A DNA stretch of 53,963 nucleotides from Chlorokybus atmophyticus. Lineage: Eukaryota; Streptophyta; Chlorokybophyceae; Chlorokybales; Chlorokybaceae. Shown here piece by piece: positions 36,065 through 47,905 of this stretch. A program made the translations under genes and the position numbers. The stretch is taken from the NCBI GenBank assembly GCA_009103225.1, contig RHPI01000193.1, positions 371,461 to 425,423 of the forward strand, in the 5' to 3' direction. The notes beneath the pieces were generated by a model. The model searched no databases and had not been told where the DNA came from. It worked only from the letters and a program-made list of their open reading frames with translations. The number at the start of each line of letters is the position of its first letter. Position 1 is the first letter of the stretch.

Positions 36065-37148
36065 GTGGCGGCGCGGCTAGCTTGTTCGACTCAGACAGGC
36101 TCTAGCAGAGAACTTTCGCACGCGCCTCGCCACGTCAACGGGTACATGGCCGACGCGTTATGTCGGCAGCTGCAAATCACGACATGGCCAGGCTCAGAGG
36201 CGCACAGCAGGCGGTTTGCCGCACAGGTTGGCCTGCCGGTCGTTGCCGGCAGAGTAGGACTACGCAGCGTCACCCTGCACGCACCGACCGCTTTCCTTTG
36301 AGGATGGGCAGCGGTGGCGGCGCCACTGCGCCGACGTTTTACACAGCCGCTGTCAGACTAGTTGCTTGCGGCCATCGACGATGTAGAGGACCGGCACGTT
36401 GCCATATTAGGTGGCCATGCGGGCTGCACATGACCTGCTGCCGCCGATGGCACGCCCCGTTTTACCGCCGTTCTCGGCATTGGCGTGCACGGCTGGAGTG
36501 AAGTTATAGGAAGACATTAGTGCCAGGATGGATGCCCACGAACTGAAGCTTTATAAGGATGGGGCGTCGACACGGACGACCAAGCACGCCGACTGTCGGC
36601 GTCGAGTATAGGGCCGAGGCGTGGCTGTTGGCGTTGCCGATTTTTTAGGTGCTTCGGATGACGCTGAATGTTTTTAGGACGGCCCTCCGCACTCTACTCG
36701 GCCTATCGTATCCAATGTTAACAAACGTGACGTGAGTGTGTCGCGTTTGTTAACACGCTTACAGCATAGCTGTGACGAAATGTTCGCCGTTGTAAAGGAG
36801 GTCGGTTATGCTGTCTTACATGAGCAAACGGGCTTTCTGCCGATACGTCCAGGTGAGATACGTGGTCGGCACGTGGACTTGATGGTGTCCGAACCAGGGC
36901 GCGACCATCGCTGGCTTTTAAACGTCACGGTGACCGCGTGTGGGGTGACGATAAGTGCGGGAGCGCGTGATGCGGAGAACGCCAAGCGGCGCAAGTACCA
37001 GGACCACTCTCCGGTGGACAAGTTTTATCACCTAGCCATTGGGACCAATGGCACGATGGGGGCGGCGTTCGCCGAAGTGCTGAAGACATGTGCCAGGCAG
37101 GCGGTGTACACTAGGGGGCTACCGCTGCAGCGCCTCCGAGGCGGCTGA
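36065..37148 (+). pseudogene. Relic of a LINE with restriction-like endonuclease
   Basis: 36732-37148 encodes a compact domain with EIRGRHVDLMV, RWLLNVTVT and ENAKRRKYQDHSPVDKFYHLA ending in TGA. The D...(N/D)xTVT...KRRKY pattern is that of the restriction-like endonuclease at the C-terminus of many algal LINE retrotransposons. 36065-36300 encodes a segment resembling the end of the reverse transcriptase (QVGLPVVAGRVGLRSVTLHA). The part between is broken by a TGA (36299-36301), a TAG and frame changes, and no upstream reverse transcriptase is intact, so this is a dead 3' fragment. The inverted repeat gttaacaaacg/cgtttgttaac sits at 36717-36753. Confidence 0.55.
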
Positions 37149-38574
37149 GTCAGTGGCTATGTGGCGTTGTTACGGCAACGCGTGGCGGTGGCGCTGCAAC
37201 GTGCGCAAGGCCTGGCGCTGCTAGAGCGTGCGGCGGCGGCGGTAGCGGTGGTACCAGGCATGGCGGCGCTACGTACGGGCGCACTGGCGTCTGAGGCGGA
37301 TGTAATCTATCAACTGCAATTACGTACTCTCGTGCATATGCGTGTTGATTGAGCATGAACATTATGTGTGCATCTGGTATGTTGGGTTGCATGTGTGACA
37401 TCCTTGTTCATGAACATTCGTGTGAGCAATGGTTGATGTAGTGCGAGCCCCGAATGTCTACGTACCTAGAGGTTGTGAACTTGTTGAGAGAGGAACCAGC
37501 TACAGATTTCGTCTAAGCTTTGTGTTTTGGGGGAGGGGTCGAGAAGCAGGCTGAACCGCTGGGTTCAGAATACAATCTCTCTAACTGGTGCCAAGACGCC
37601 GTGGAATAGGAACTAGCGGGGTAAGAGGGGAGGAGTGTGGAAAGTTTGGAGTAGTTTGGGGTAAAGAGAGGTGGAAAGGTCTACGGCAAACACATGGCTG
37701 AAGCCCTAGCCCTAACCCTAAGGCATAGTGAACAAGCGCAATTTTGAAGGAGGCGTGCGGCAGAGGATCAGGCAGAAGGCAGGCCCGCTCTCACCCGAGA
37801 TGGTAAGGGGACGTACCGTCTCAAAGGCGATCACAAGCTACGCCTGAGCCTTCTCCCCCCTCCGCCGCCGTCGTCGCTGAGTTATTGCACTGCAAGAGAG
37901 CTACTGAGTTAGAGCTGTCCTCGAATTACCATAGGCCGTGTATGGCCGAGCTGAGATACGACTCTTAGGCGTACTTGTTGGGTAGGTTCTGCAACCCGTT
38001 ACATCATGCGTCCATCGGATGCCGAAACCCTAACAGGCATGCCGCTCGCCACATCGTGGTGACTGTGGTTGGCGGTAAGGCCACGAGGGGAAGCAGGCGA
38101 GCGGGCGGGTGGGCGGGCGATAGGCGGCGGGCTTGCTTACGTGGAGCATCCAGGCAGACAGTGTTGCTGGTACTTAGTGGTTGGCATTGAGAGAGCCTGG
38201 TGTGTTGGGCCGCTCCCGTCAGGTGGGCTAGGCTCCCGGGCAGGCTTGCCCTGCGCCTCCTCAAGCTTCCTGTGTAAGGATAGATAGCCAGCCGCAGCGG
38301 TGTGGAGAGACGACCGGTCATGATTGTGACGAGGCGGCATGTTGCCTCCTACGGAGGTCACGCATACTCACCGCTCGTGGAATGGCCGTCGTCCACAACA
38401 AGCATAGACCCTCCGACAGTCAAGGGTGAGCAACAGCGGCCCGCATCTTCATCCGGCTGCGTCCACGGCCTGGACGACCTGCTGAATCCTCCTCGTGTCG
38501 TCTATGGCAGCGGCGCAGGTGCGTCGTCGTTGCTCAATGCAGTCAGTCCGTCAACCCAGTAAGCAGGCCGGCAT
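37149..38574. other. Intergenic, no gene recognised
   Basis: GC-rich sequence with short chance frames only. A single ccctagccctaaccctaa run at 37704-37721 is too short to be a telomere array. Confidence 0.4.
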
Positions 38575-38828
38575 TAATAGCACTTGTCAAGCTTTGTCAC
38601 GCTGCCACTAGCCATGTTGTTGCCCAATTGCTGCTCACAATTAGCTGTGCATGTTTTCCAAACACACAGTGGAATGCGACGTCTGGTTTAGAAACTACTG
38701 CACCCCAGTAATAGCACTTGTCAAGCTTCGCCACGCTGCCACTAGCCATGTTGTTGCCCAATTGCTTCTCACAGCTGGCTGTGCATGTTTACCAAATACA
38801 CAGTGGAGTGCGACGTCTGGTTTAGACT
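38575..38828. repeat. Tandem duplication, two ~130-base copies (period 134)
   Basis: Copies start at 38575 and 38709 with taatagcacttgtcaagctt and both end in gtggaatgcgacgtctggtttaga-like sequence. The second copy leads into a coding-like exon; the first is a partial duplicate of the exon border. Confidence 0.85.
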
Positions 38829-39318
38829 CTACTACGACACTGATCAGCAGCCTGTGACGGACGTGCGGCGCGTGTGCGTACGCTTTCACAACAGACATTC
38901 GTACCACCACACCACTCGCACGGTAGCCACAGCTATCTTTTTAGACGACGCCAACCATGCGACGCGTGAGTTGCTGCTTGGTGTTGTTTGTCACTTGCAC
39001 ATAGTTACGTGGGTTGCAAAGTTATGCTGCACACATTGGGTCCGGCCTCTTAATTGCCTTGTCACAGAGGTCCTTGGGTACCTATGGAGGGAACAAGCGC
39101 TTCGGATTGTGGAGGATACGTGCCTGAATGTTATCATGTAAGGGCAGTGTTGTGTCAATCACATCAAGTTACACACCGGAGACATCCCTGCTGGTCGTGT
39201 GCAGGTGGTTCACGCGCCGTTTTGCGTATAAGTATTGCGGCTTCACCGGTTTGCCATTTCCTATGAGCTCCTATGACAGTCCTCTGGAGGCGATTGTGTT
39301 AGCCCCTCGAGGTTTGTG
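38785..39318 (+). CDS. Coding-like exons of an unrecognised gene
   Basis: An exon ending at 38965 before gtgagt encodes VECDVWFRLYYDTDQQPVTD and RTVATAIFLDDANHATR. A second coding-like stretch at about 39207-39318 encodes WFTRRFAYKYCGFTGLPFP and SPLEAIVLAPRGL with TGA. The intervening exon is not resolved. No family recognised. Confidence 0.3.
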
Positions 39319-39379
39319 AAGTAACGCTTGCAGCCGTTATGCTTGCCTGTACGGTGTGCCCCAACTCACTGTGATCGTG

Positions 39380-39648
39380 TTCAACCCACACGCCCAGGTT
39401 GGCAGCCCAAGAAGCCATGGCCCCCAAGCAAAGAGAGGTGCGAGGTTTTACGCCAGTATCGATTACAGATGGGGCAGTACCTGGATGTCTGGTGGGATAC
39501 ATTGACGGGACGCAGCAAGCCCGGCTTCAACCTGTTTCACGACCTCTTGGCGAAGGGCGATCGCTGCACAGTGGATGGACATAAGTTGACACGCGCTGAG
39601 GTTGTCGAAAACCATGGAACTGACGTGTCATGGCCCGACGCGTGTTGA
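39380..39648 (+). CDS. Coding-like frame, unrecognised
   Basis: Frame with PKKPWPPSKERCEVLRQYRL, YLDVWWDTLTGRSKPGFNLF and DRCTVDGHKLTRAEVVENHG ending in TGA at 39646-39648. Composition is protein-like and it follows the exons at 38.8-39.3 kb on the same strand, so it may be part of the same gene. Function unknown. Confidence 0.3.
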
Positions 39649-40659
39649 TGTTGCCAGCTCCAGGTCTCAACCATAGGAAGGCCGCGGAACGCGTCTTACC
39701 AATGGCGCTGGTACGCGGCGTGTACATATGTAGCACAGCTTGTTAGTTTGGGTGCTTTGTGGTGTTCCTGCACCCTACGCATGCCCCCTGCAACTCTGCA
39801 ACTCTCAGTTCGCATGGCTCGTGCCGCACGGGCTTGTTCAGCATGGGTTAGTAGCTGTATTGTGCTAGTTGTTGCGAAACTGGCAGAGTCTCAGAATGGC
39901 AGCTCACAAACTTTCCCATCAGCCATGTGGCAGCGTTCAGAGCAGCAACAGCAACCGGTTCGTCTTTGTTGCGCTTAGCAGTGCGTGCCAGAAGTGGTGT
40001 ATGTGAACTTGTCTCACAACCTAAACCTCCTGTGCCTGCTGCTTGCTTGGTTTCCTTGAGATTTCTCTCAGCTCATAGCCATTGATCTCATCCTACCTTG
40101 GGTTCTCAACAACCGAAAGCCTCTGCGCCGTTGGGCCGCGCAGCGCCACATACCTCGTGGGCCATTGATCTGATCCTACCGGAACAAGTTGCCGGCGCAT
40201 GCACTGCTGTAGGGCCCAGCACACGACTTTGCCGGTGCTTGGCCATTGCTATGGCTACCACCTAACTTGCCACTTGTGCGCGACCCATACACTAGTATAG
40301 CGCAGTCCGTGTCCACGGTCCATGCCTATGCACGGCATGCGCACGGTGTTTCACTCCATGTGCTGCAACGGCGAATCTGTCAATATCAATAGTGTGCACG
40401 AGTGTGCGTGCATGCGCAATTATAGTCTGCATGCACACTGGCTGATAAGGGGTCTTGGCGCGCCTGTGCCTGTGGAGGCTTTGGTAGCTGGGCACATCTT
40501 ATGTCGTCGTTGGTGGCTACATTCAACTCGCTTGCCGAGTGACTTCACAGGCCATGCCTGGCAACAAAGAGTGACATGATGAGCTGCAGGTTGGCTTTGT
40601 CTCCTCCTTGACTGTTTGCATGCATACAAGCCTTCAACTTAGTCATGCCAAATTGCGAT

Positions 40660-42060
40660 TTAGTTCATGGGGATGATGAGTCCCGCGCAGCTGTACCAGC
40701 ACGAGCAAGCAAGACAAGGTGCCCGTGCTCACCCGCACGCACATGCACAAGTACATGACACACGCACGCAGGCATCCAAGCGCACGCATTGGCTTGCTCT
40801 TGTGTGCACAGCACTTCACGACAGTGCTATGCGAGGGCGCCTTGTTCATTGCAAGCGGGACGCCTCTGTCTGAACTGAATGGCAGCCACGCAGCGAAAGG
40901 GCCTTCACATGCTTCTGATCGTTATGGTTGTGGATCAACATCATCGGTGTTATTGCATCGTTTGCCCGGCGGAGGAGTGCCTTCCGGTTATCTTCCCTCT
41001 TGAAGTTGCTGTTCCCAGTGAAGGGGTAGCTTGTTGTTGTGCTGTGCTATGCCGCGCACTTGCCCATGAACCACGGTTTGACTCATCAGCGCCGTTCTGC
41101 CACAGATTGGACGGCACGGAGCTGGTGCTCACATCCAACATGGTGACCGTAAACGTCGTTGTCATTGTTGTTGTTGTGCCACATCATGTGTGCGCAGATC
41201 TTGCTGCACGCATCCATGACGCTGGCGGCGACGATCAGTCATGGTGTGGGGTCGGCCGCTGGTTTGTCGGTGCGGACGTTGTTGCACGCGCCGCTGCGCT
41301 TGCGTTCAGCACAAACCGAGTGTGCATCTGACATAGTTGTGATGTGCAACACACACGCTTTGCCTGCGCACAGGCTGTGCGACTGCATCTGGCGAGCAAG
41401 AGATTGAAGAGTGCTGCGCAGTGCCATAACGCGTGCCCTTCGGAGCACGGGTCGTGCTGCCTGCATCTGCACTCACAGTGAGTGCAGGAATGGTTGTGCT
41501 ACTACGCCTGCAACTCACACAAAAGACTCACGGTGCACAGTAAACGGCTGCTGCCTGCTTGAGTTGCGTGCATTCGCGGGTGTGGGAGGCAGTTGAGTTA
41601 CAAGCACACAGCGTTCACTACTGTACACATGTAGCGGCGGCGTGGCATGCTGCAAGCCTCCAACGCCCACTGGGACTGTGCCTCAACGTAGGGCACTTGC
41701 TTTGCTCGTCAGTTATGTGCTTGAGGATGGCCAAGGCAGTGTCGGGGCGGAAGATGGCCATTGGCGGATCGACAGCCACTGGCATGTGTGCATCATGCGG
41801 TTGAGCACCCTTGTGTGCTGCGAATGAGTTGTTTGTGTAACTGGTAACACGCGTACGCATGCACGCAAGTGACAAGGTGGTTCCGCATATCGAAGGCGTG
41901 TTCGCTGGTGCGGGATGAGGGAGAAATTTGCAAGACGATTCACGTGCTGCACACGATCCACCTTATCTCGTTGGCTTTGGCCGGCGAATCCTGCGGACAA
42001 CGCGGCGCACCCCCCATCACAACCAACCCGACAACATCCCAACGACGCCACCTGTTACGC
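40660..42060 (+). CDS. Series of coding-like exons, gene unrecognised
   Basis: Several stretches between plausible ag and gt borders look coding: about 40664-40719 (MGMMSPAQLYQHEQARQ), 40810-40899 (HFTTVLCEGALFIASG), 41010-41141 (HEPRFDSSAPFCHRLDGTEL), 41200-41407 (LLHASMTLAATISHGVGSAA, ends TGA), 41660-41800 (LGLCLNVGHLLCSSVMCLR) and 41872-42060 (CSLVRDEGEICKTIHVLHTI). I could not join them in one phase-consistent model. They may belong to one plus-strand gene with unseen exons. No family recognised. Confidence 0.3.
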
Positions 42061-42740
42061 GTGTGGGGTGACGCTACCACCACACACTGCAACAAGTACA
42101 GTACAGGGCGGGGGTGGACAGGGGAGAGAGGTGTCGCATTGCTTCCCGTCGCCGTCTCGTCCTTGCCGGCGTCCTTCATGCGCACGCCCTCCACGCGGCT
42201 GTTCCTCCCGACCAATGGGACACACTGGCCATTGCGCTCCGTGCGCTCTGTGGGTGGGTGGGTGACAGTAAGAGTGTGTGACACACGCATATATGCGCTG
42301 GCACACATCCGTGCACTGGCGTGTGCATGGTGCGTGCGTGCACATGCGACCGTGCAAGTGTTTGCGCATCTGTTTGTGCGTGCGCGTAGGTGTGTATGTC
42401 TGCGTAGTGTGTAGGTTGTCACACGAAGTACTGGAATGAACTATACCAAGAGAACCGCATGCGCATGGTGATTGAGCAAGTGAGCGAGTGAAGCAGCAAA
42501 AGGGTGATGGGAATAGTGAACAACGAGTCGACGTCAGGCTGTCACCTCCGAGGCTGACGAGACTGATGGACGCGCTGGTGGGAGAGACACAAAGAGGGAA
42601 AGAGAGATGCAAGCTGTTTGTGTCAAGATTATACACAAGCAGTGCATCGAATTATTTCTGCCTCAACCTGCGCGCATCAATTTAAACATTGTGGTCAACC
42701 TACTAGTACAGCAACGGAAGCAACTGGGCCCTATCGGATG
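42061..42740. other. Intergenic with tgtg/cgtg-rich stretch
   Basis: Contains a tgtgtgcgtgcg-rich region (42250-42415). No supported gene. Confidence 0.4.
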
Positions 42741-45229
42741 TCAAAGCTTGCTATGTCGGTGCATCCACAGGAGGAGAGCGACAAGAACAATTCCTATCGT
42801 CACCAACACCACTGACACCCGCCAGGCAAGATTTCGCCTTGCAAAGTAGAGCATAGGCCAGCGCGTGCCAAGAACTGGTCGATACTTCGTTCGCCTGCAA
42901 GTAAATAGAGCATTATTTAAACCATTCATGACGTGCTACAGAACAGTTTCCAAGCGCACTTACCGACGATGGCAGTCGCGACGATCAAAGCTGCAGTACG
43001 GCCACACCTCCACTAGGGCAACGTAAGTAAGGGTAGCAATCAGCTGAATCACAGCCACCACCTTGAAACCGGCGGCGTTCGTGATAGACGCTGTGGAAGC
43101 AGGGAGAAGCACTTTGCCAAACATGCTGGTGCCTTTGGTGAAGGTCGCGTCATATCCTGCGAAAGAAAATATTATCTCATAGACGAAGAATCTCACAACT
43201 TGAATAGTTGCAACATCGCACAAACACATGTGCGAGTCTCACCCGTGATAACACGCGTGCACATGTACACGGGAACATGCACAACCACGCAAGTGCAGCA
43301 CAAACACATGCACCAACACGCGTACATCATATTGTGCTAGTTCACATATACATGCACTAGCGCAAACGCATACACGAACACTTACCCCTCGTCTTTGCCG
43401 TAATGAAGACCGTCTCATTGCAAGTCGTCACGTCCCACTCCTCCTCTGGGTATGCGTGTAGACCCTTGGGCCCCAACAATTGCTGCTCTTCGGCTTCGCT
43501 CAGTTCTCCCAACCGTATCCGCTGCACAACTGCGCTGCAGGCGCAGTATGATACAAAGCCTTGACCAAATGCCTGTGACAGAATCTTGCGCACCTAACAG
43601 CGATGACAGGTGAGAGCATGATAATTTTGCACATGCGCAATTACTACTTACTTCTGTGGGGTTGTCGAGGAGGTGTTGTCGTTCCTCGTGAGACACAGCT
43701 GATTCAAGCAAGAGCGTCGCTTGGAATGGCTGGTGGCATCCAAGTTGAAGACAGCTCTCGATGCTCCACTCCAAGTGATGCGAAGTTGGCAACCCCTGCT
43801 TATTATGATATAACCGAGTGGTCAACGCCCAAAGCATTGCAACAACAGAGCATTTGGTTGCCAGTGAGAACGACCCACCTGAGGTGCTTCAAAAGAGGAC
43901 GGCGGCGCATTCACTTCGGCGATTTCTTCAACAGCGATGATGTGTTCGGGGCACGTCAATGGCAGAGCAACACATGTGTCCTGTGCAGGGAACTTTCTGA
44001 TGGCATAATTTGTATAAGAGCCTTCCCAAGCATCAACACGCGCAAGAGCTGGCGCAGTGCTAGTAGCACGCATTCACCGTTTTTAAACTCACCTCGTTGG
44101 CTTGCACGGCATTGTTTGCTTGCTTGTTGCAAGCACCAGCGCTCTCCGAGAGCCGAGGCACCTGCGTGCATGCGCATGTGAGAGTTCAAGAGCTGGCGCA
44201 GTGCTAGTAGCATTCAAGCATTCATCACCGCTTACCAGTACTACTACCTCAAATTGTTTAAAAACTCACCTCGTTGGATTGCACGGCATTGTTTGCTTGC
44301 TGGTTGCAAGCAGCAGATCTCTCCCACAGCACCGAGTCAAGCTGCTGCTCGACGAACTTCACGCTCTGTTTCAAACAGAGCGTGTTTGCAAGCTTCTCAC
44401 ACTAGTTGCGTAAAGCAAGCAGCAACTAGTCATGAACACCACGTGTATTCTCTTCGAACCTACCTCGTGGAACCGTGCAGCATTGCTCGCCTGACGGTTC
44501 AAGCTGGCCAACAACTCCTGAATCTCGAGCCTCAGGTTGTCAAGCTGTTCACCATATGTGAATTTGTTGAGGTTCAGCTGGTGGCTTGATGCAGCGGGGA
44601 CTCCGGAGCTCGCCTTTAATGCAGACCCTAGGCACCCATGACCACAAACCTTGCGCACCGAAGTCACTGCAAGTATCAACACGCAGCACATCAGGTGTGC
44701 TCTAGTGAGACAACATCGTAGCCACTGACTTGGCAACGTGGCCGTCCTTACCATCGTTTGCACAGCTCAGTATGTTCTCGGCAATGTGTAAGGCCAGGCC
44801 CCCGTGCGCGACTCTGCTGCTGTATGTTTCCTTGGTTGACTGCCACATTCCGTGCGAATGCTGCCAGATGGCATAATGACTGCTGGCATCCTCTCCATCC
44901 ACATAGGGACTGCGTGTCTGTGCGCATATGGGACAGAAGTACCCTCCTGTTGGCATCGGACCTGCTGTCAACCCGTACTTGCAGGTGTTCAAGTCCTTGG
45001 AAATGGCCTGCGATCTGTCATCCATCTGCACAAATGAGTGCTGTATTAGACATGTAGAAGAAGGTCTTGCAGTTGACAGAGGCTTGATGCAGACCTTATC
45101 ATCGCTGCTATCAATGAAGTCCAAATCTTCCGGATTCATTTGTTGCGTTGCGGCCGGTTGTGTAACCAAGCGAACATTCTGCCTTTCAGTAGATTCTGCA
45201 TCTGCTTGCATGTGCGTCGCTGGCCGCAT
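42741..45229 (-). CDS. Membrane protein of unknown function, 9 exons, 548 aa
   Basis: Exons 45229-44752, 44666-44464, 44365-44270, 44161-44093, 43980-43879, 43795-43652, 43593-43386, 43156-42964 and 42894-42741 total 1647 bases, all phases consistent, ending in TGA. The N-terminal 160 residues are soluble and acidic (MNPEDLDFIDSSDDK). Next is a coiled-coil region (GEQLDNLRLEIQELLASLNR) and two short exons encoding the same motif, CNQQANNAVQSNE and CNKQANNAVQANE. The C-terminal half holds Cys-containing segments (CLQLGCHQPF, SYCACSAVVQ, VTTCNETVFIT) and two membrane helices (VVAVIQLIATLTYVALVEVW and VSVVLVTIGIVLVALLLWM) followed by a short basic tail. It is probably an endomembrane or nuclear-envelope protein, but I do not recognise the family. 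Confidence 0.68.
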
Positions 45230-45633
45230 TTTGCTACGTGTTGAAGGTTGTGAAAGACACTACGCCATATCCACCATCTGGGGGCTGTCTGCTCCCCCAT
45301 CCTTACTGCTGCCAGCTACTCATTCTGCATGTAGACATAAGGTTTAATGCAATGCTGCAACCAGGCCTGTGCAACTGCGCAATCACCAAGAACAGAATGT
45401 ATTGTCTTGCCATACACAGCAATTGCAGTGCACTGCGATCATGCTGCAAGCTACTGCCCACAGATAGCAACACACACATGATGGTGTGTGTGTTGCTGCG
45501 CACACGCACACGCACACACAACACATGCATAGACGAGAGCGAGCATCCAAGCCTGCAACTCGCACAGGTGGTGCACTCAGTTGCACACGTTTTACAATAA
45601 TTAACCAAGTCAGCATTCCACTGGAAGGAGTCT

Positions 45634-45823
45634 CCATTGATCCAAGCCTTCCTTTTCTCAGGCAGGCAGCACAACGCTGCATAGCTAGAGGGAATAAACG
45701 AGAACTCTTACCATCCAGTCAGACTTACCAAGTCTGAAAGGATGGTAAGAGTTCTCGTTGATTCCCTCTATGCTATGCAGCGTTGTGCTGCCTGTCTGAG
45801 AAAAGGCAGGCTTGGATTAATGG
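45634..45823. repeat. Long imperfect hairpin, ~83-base arms
   Basis: Arms 45634-45716 and 45740-45823 are complementary at roughly nine of ten positions (ccattgatccaagcc... with ...ggcttggattaatgg), with few bulges. The 23-base loop itself contains cagactt/aagtctg. The size and pairing resemble a plant or algal miRNA precursor or a MITE that folds on itself. Confidence 0.85.
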
Positions 45824-46012
45824 AAGTCGACGATCGTACCAATTCAGACATATCTGCTCAGTAAGGTGAGCTCCCGTGAGCATGTGCAAGCCACACCAGA
45901 GTACTACCGCCTACGATTGCCAATCATGTTCTTTACCCAACCGTACTCTACACCCCACTTCAATGCGTTGCAGTGTGGCGCAGCTCAACGCAGTTGCCCA
46001 TGTCAGTCACTG

Positions 46013-46046
46013 CTCTGGTTGCGGCTGCATGCAGCCGCAACCAGAG
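46013..46046. repeat. Perfect 34-base palindrome flanked by direct repeats
   Basis: ctctggttgcggctgc and its complement meet without a loop at 46029-46030. The 12-mer tcaacgcagttg occurs as a direct repeat on both sides (45985-45996 and 46067-46078). Confidence 0.9.
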
Positions 46047-47905
46047 TCGTACGGGCTGTGAGACATCAACGCAGTTGAACAGCATACTAGAGGCCAAGGT
46101 TGGGTACAAGTACAGAGCATAGTTGCATGAAGAAGAGCAACCGTGGGATGGGGAAGCTGAACTACTACTAGTTTGATCACAGACTCCAACTGGCAGAAAA
46201 CCGGAGGTTCGCATTGCAACTCAAGGTGCACTGCGGTCGTGGCAACCTAAGTAAGCACGTACCTACATGCAGGCTTAGGCGGGTGCAGTGCGCCGGCGGG
46301 GCCTATCCTCTGCCTGCTCCTTGTGCTCCGCCTCCTGCCGCTGGTTCGCCGCCGCAGTGAGCAGCAGTTCGAACTGTTGGCGGGGTGCCACCGTGGCACA
46401 TGAACGGCAGGCCGGTGTCAGCAGTGCGTGTGGTGTCTTAATCGGCTTACCGGTAGGCCCTTAGCGGGCGGACAAAGTTATATAATTCAGAATGAGTACA
46501 AGTACCACTGTCAAGTAGGCCTAGATCACTCGATGACGTAGTCGCTATCTATAAAATTTAACTTCATCAAATGACAACATTGTCTACAATGAGTTTCGCC
46601 TGTTAATCGTATGCTATCTCATGCGCATGCATATCCACGCAGTATAAGATGTCGTGCCATGAACATTTGCTATACCTCATATGCAATACTACAGCGCATG
46701 CAGCGAGCAAGTTTATGCACGATTACGAAATCTTAGCGTAATGCTTGCAAGCTCGTGTCATTCATTACTTGGTGTACATTTACATTTCTAGTGTTAACTT
46801 CACTAACTCGTAATAAGATATATAAATGCAAACATATTGCAAAGCTTTTCATACTAAGACCGGTCAATTTAAGGCTTGTATGTTCGAGAACAACCCAATT
46901 ATACATTTAACTCAATGCCATAAACTTCACAAAGAATTGTTTGGAGCGAGGCTTGTATGCTCGGGCTTATTGATATTTTGTTGTTTAATATACATTGGTC
47001 ACGCTACAATATGAATGTATCAACATCTCATAATACGAATAACTCCACGCGTATGATCAATAACGAATGCTTACGTAAATTCTGGTTGCATTAATCACCC
47101 ATAGCGATATGCATAGTCTGAGTTAACAATATGAGTTTAATAAGTGTACTTATGTTGCACATGGTGTTTATAGCGTACTTTGTGCGTTTCTGATAAGTTA
47201 TAATGTTATGTCAAAGCTTGTATTTGTCACAATCGTCACTCCGTACCAATCAGTGCATCAATGCAATATCCACGTAGCGTCGTTGCCCTCAACAACTGGA
47301 ACTTGAAGCAGCGTGGTCCGACCACTCGCAAACCATTCTCCTGTAATTGCCACAACTGTGAGTCGCTGTAACATCGGCACCTTCAACGCAAATTTTACAC
47401 GGTGACTGACCAGGGACTGAAGAACTGACGGGTGCTTGAGCCTACCTGCCGCTGCCTGAAATCTCTTTTTAACTGTTGGGTTTGCCGTTGGCTTTTGTGA
47501 GTTGACGCAGACAGCCGCGGGCCGAAAGTGGTTGTCAGTGGCACTGTCTAGCCGAGAGTTTTCAACCAGTTACCCTTTGGTCAATGTGCACAGACGGCCG
47601 TAAGCAGGTAGTTACGGACACCTGACAACAATTGCCGGCAATTGCCTTGCCGTTACACTGCTGTTGATATATGACCCTTATCGTTTGATAGAAGTTGACA
47701 ATTCTTGCCAACGCTAACATGCCATGCAGCTTGTACAAACCTTGGACTAATTGTTTGGTCTTGCAACCATAAGCCCACAATGTATACAACATACTGGCAG
47801 TGGTGAGCACTTGCAACCAAGCAGCCGTCTTGCGCATGAACCTACCTATAACATTGAATCTAGCTGTCGCACTTATGCGCAGCTTGTCAACCCGTGGTGC
47901 TTGCC

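Larger units (their letters stand above)
45230..47905. other. Intergenic with hairpins and AT-rich island
   Basis: No gene is supported. 45634-45823 and 46013-46046 hold inverted repeats. 46440-47240 is AT-rich like 18.1-19.8 kb. 47387-47430 shares a repeat with 35691-35735. Read with TAR as Gln, the frame of the upstream coiled-coil gene stays open to a TGA at 47258-47260, but this crosses the shared repeat and is probably chance. Confidence 0.45.

Noticed and set aside
36299-36360. TAG in the LINE relic as support for recoding
   Set aside because: The same relic also carries a TGA and frame changes, so it is simply decayed.
37704-37721. ccctaaccctaa as telomere sequence
   Set aside because: Only two units, interrupted, inside ordinary sequence.
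47258-47905. TGA-free frame of over 200 codons with eight TAR codons after the coiled-coil gene
   Set aside because: It crosses a dispersed repeat and an open run of this length has a chance of several percent; not counted as evidence for recoding.
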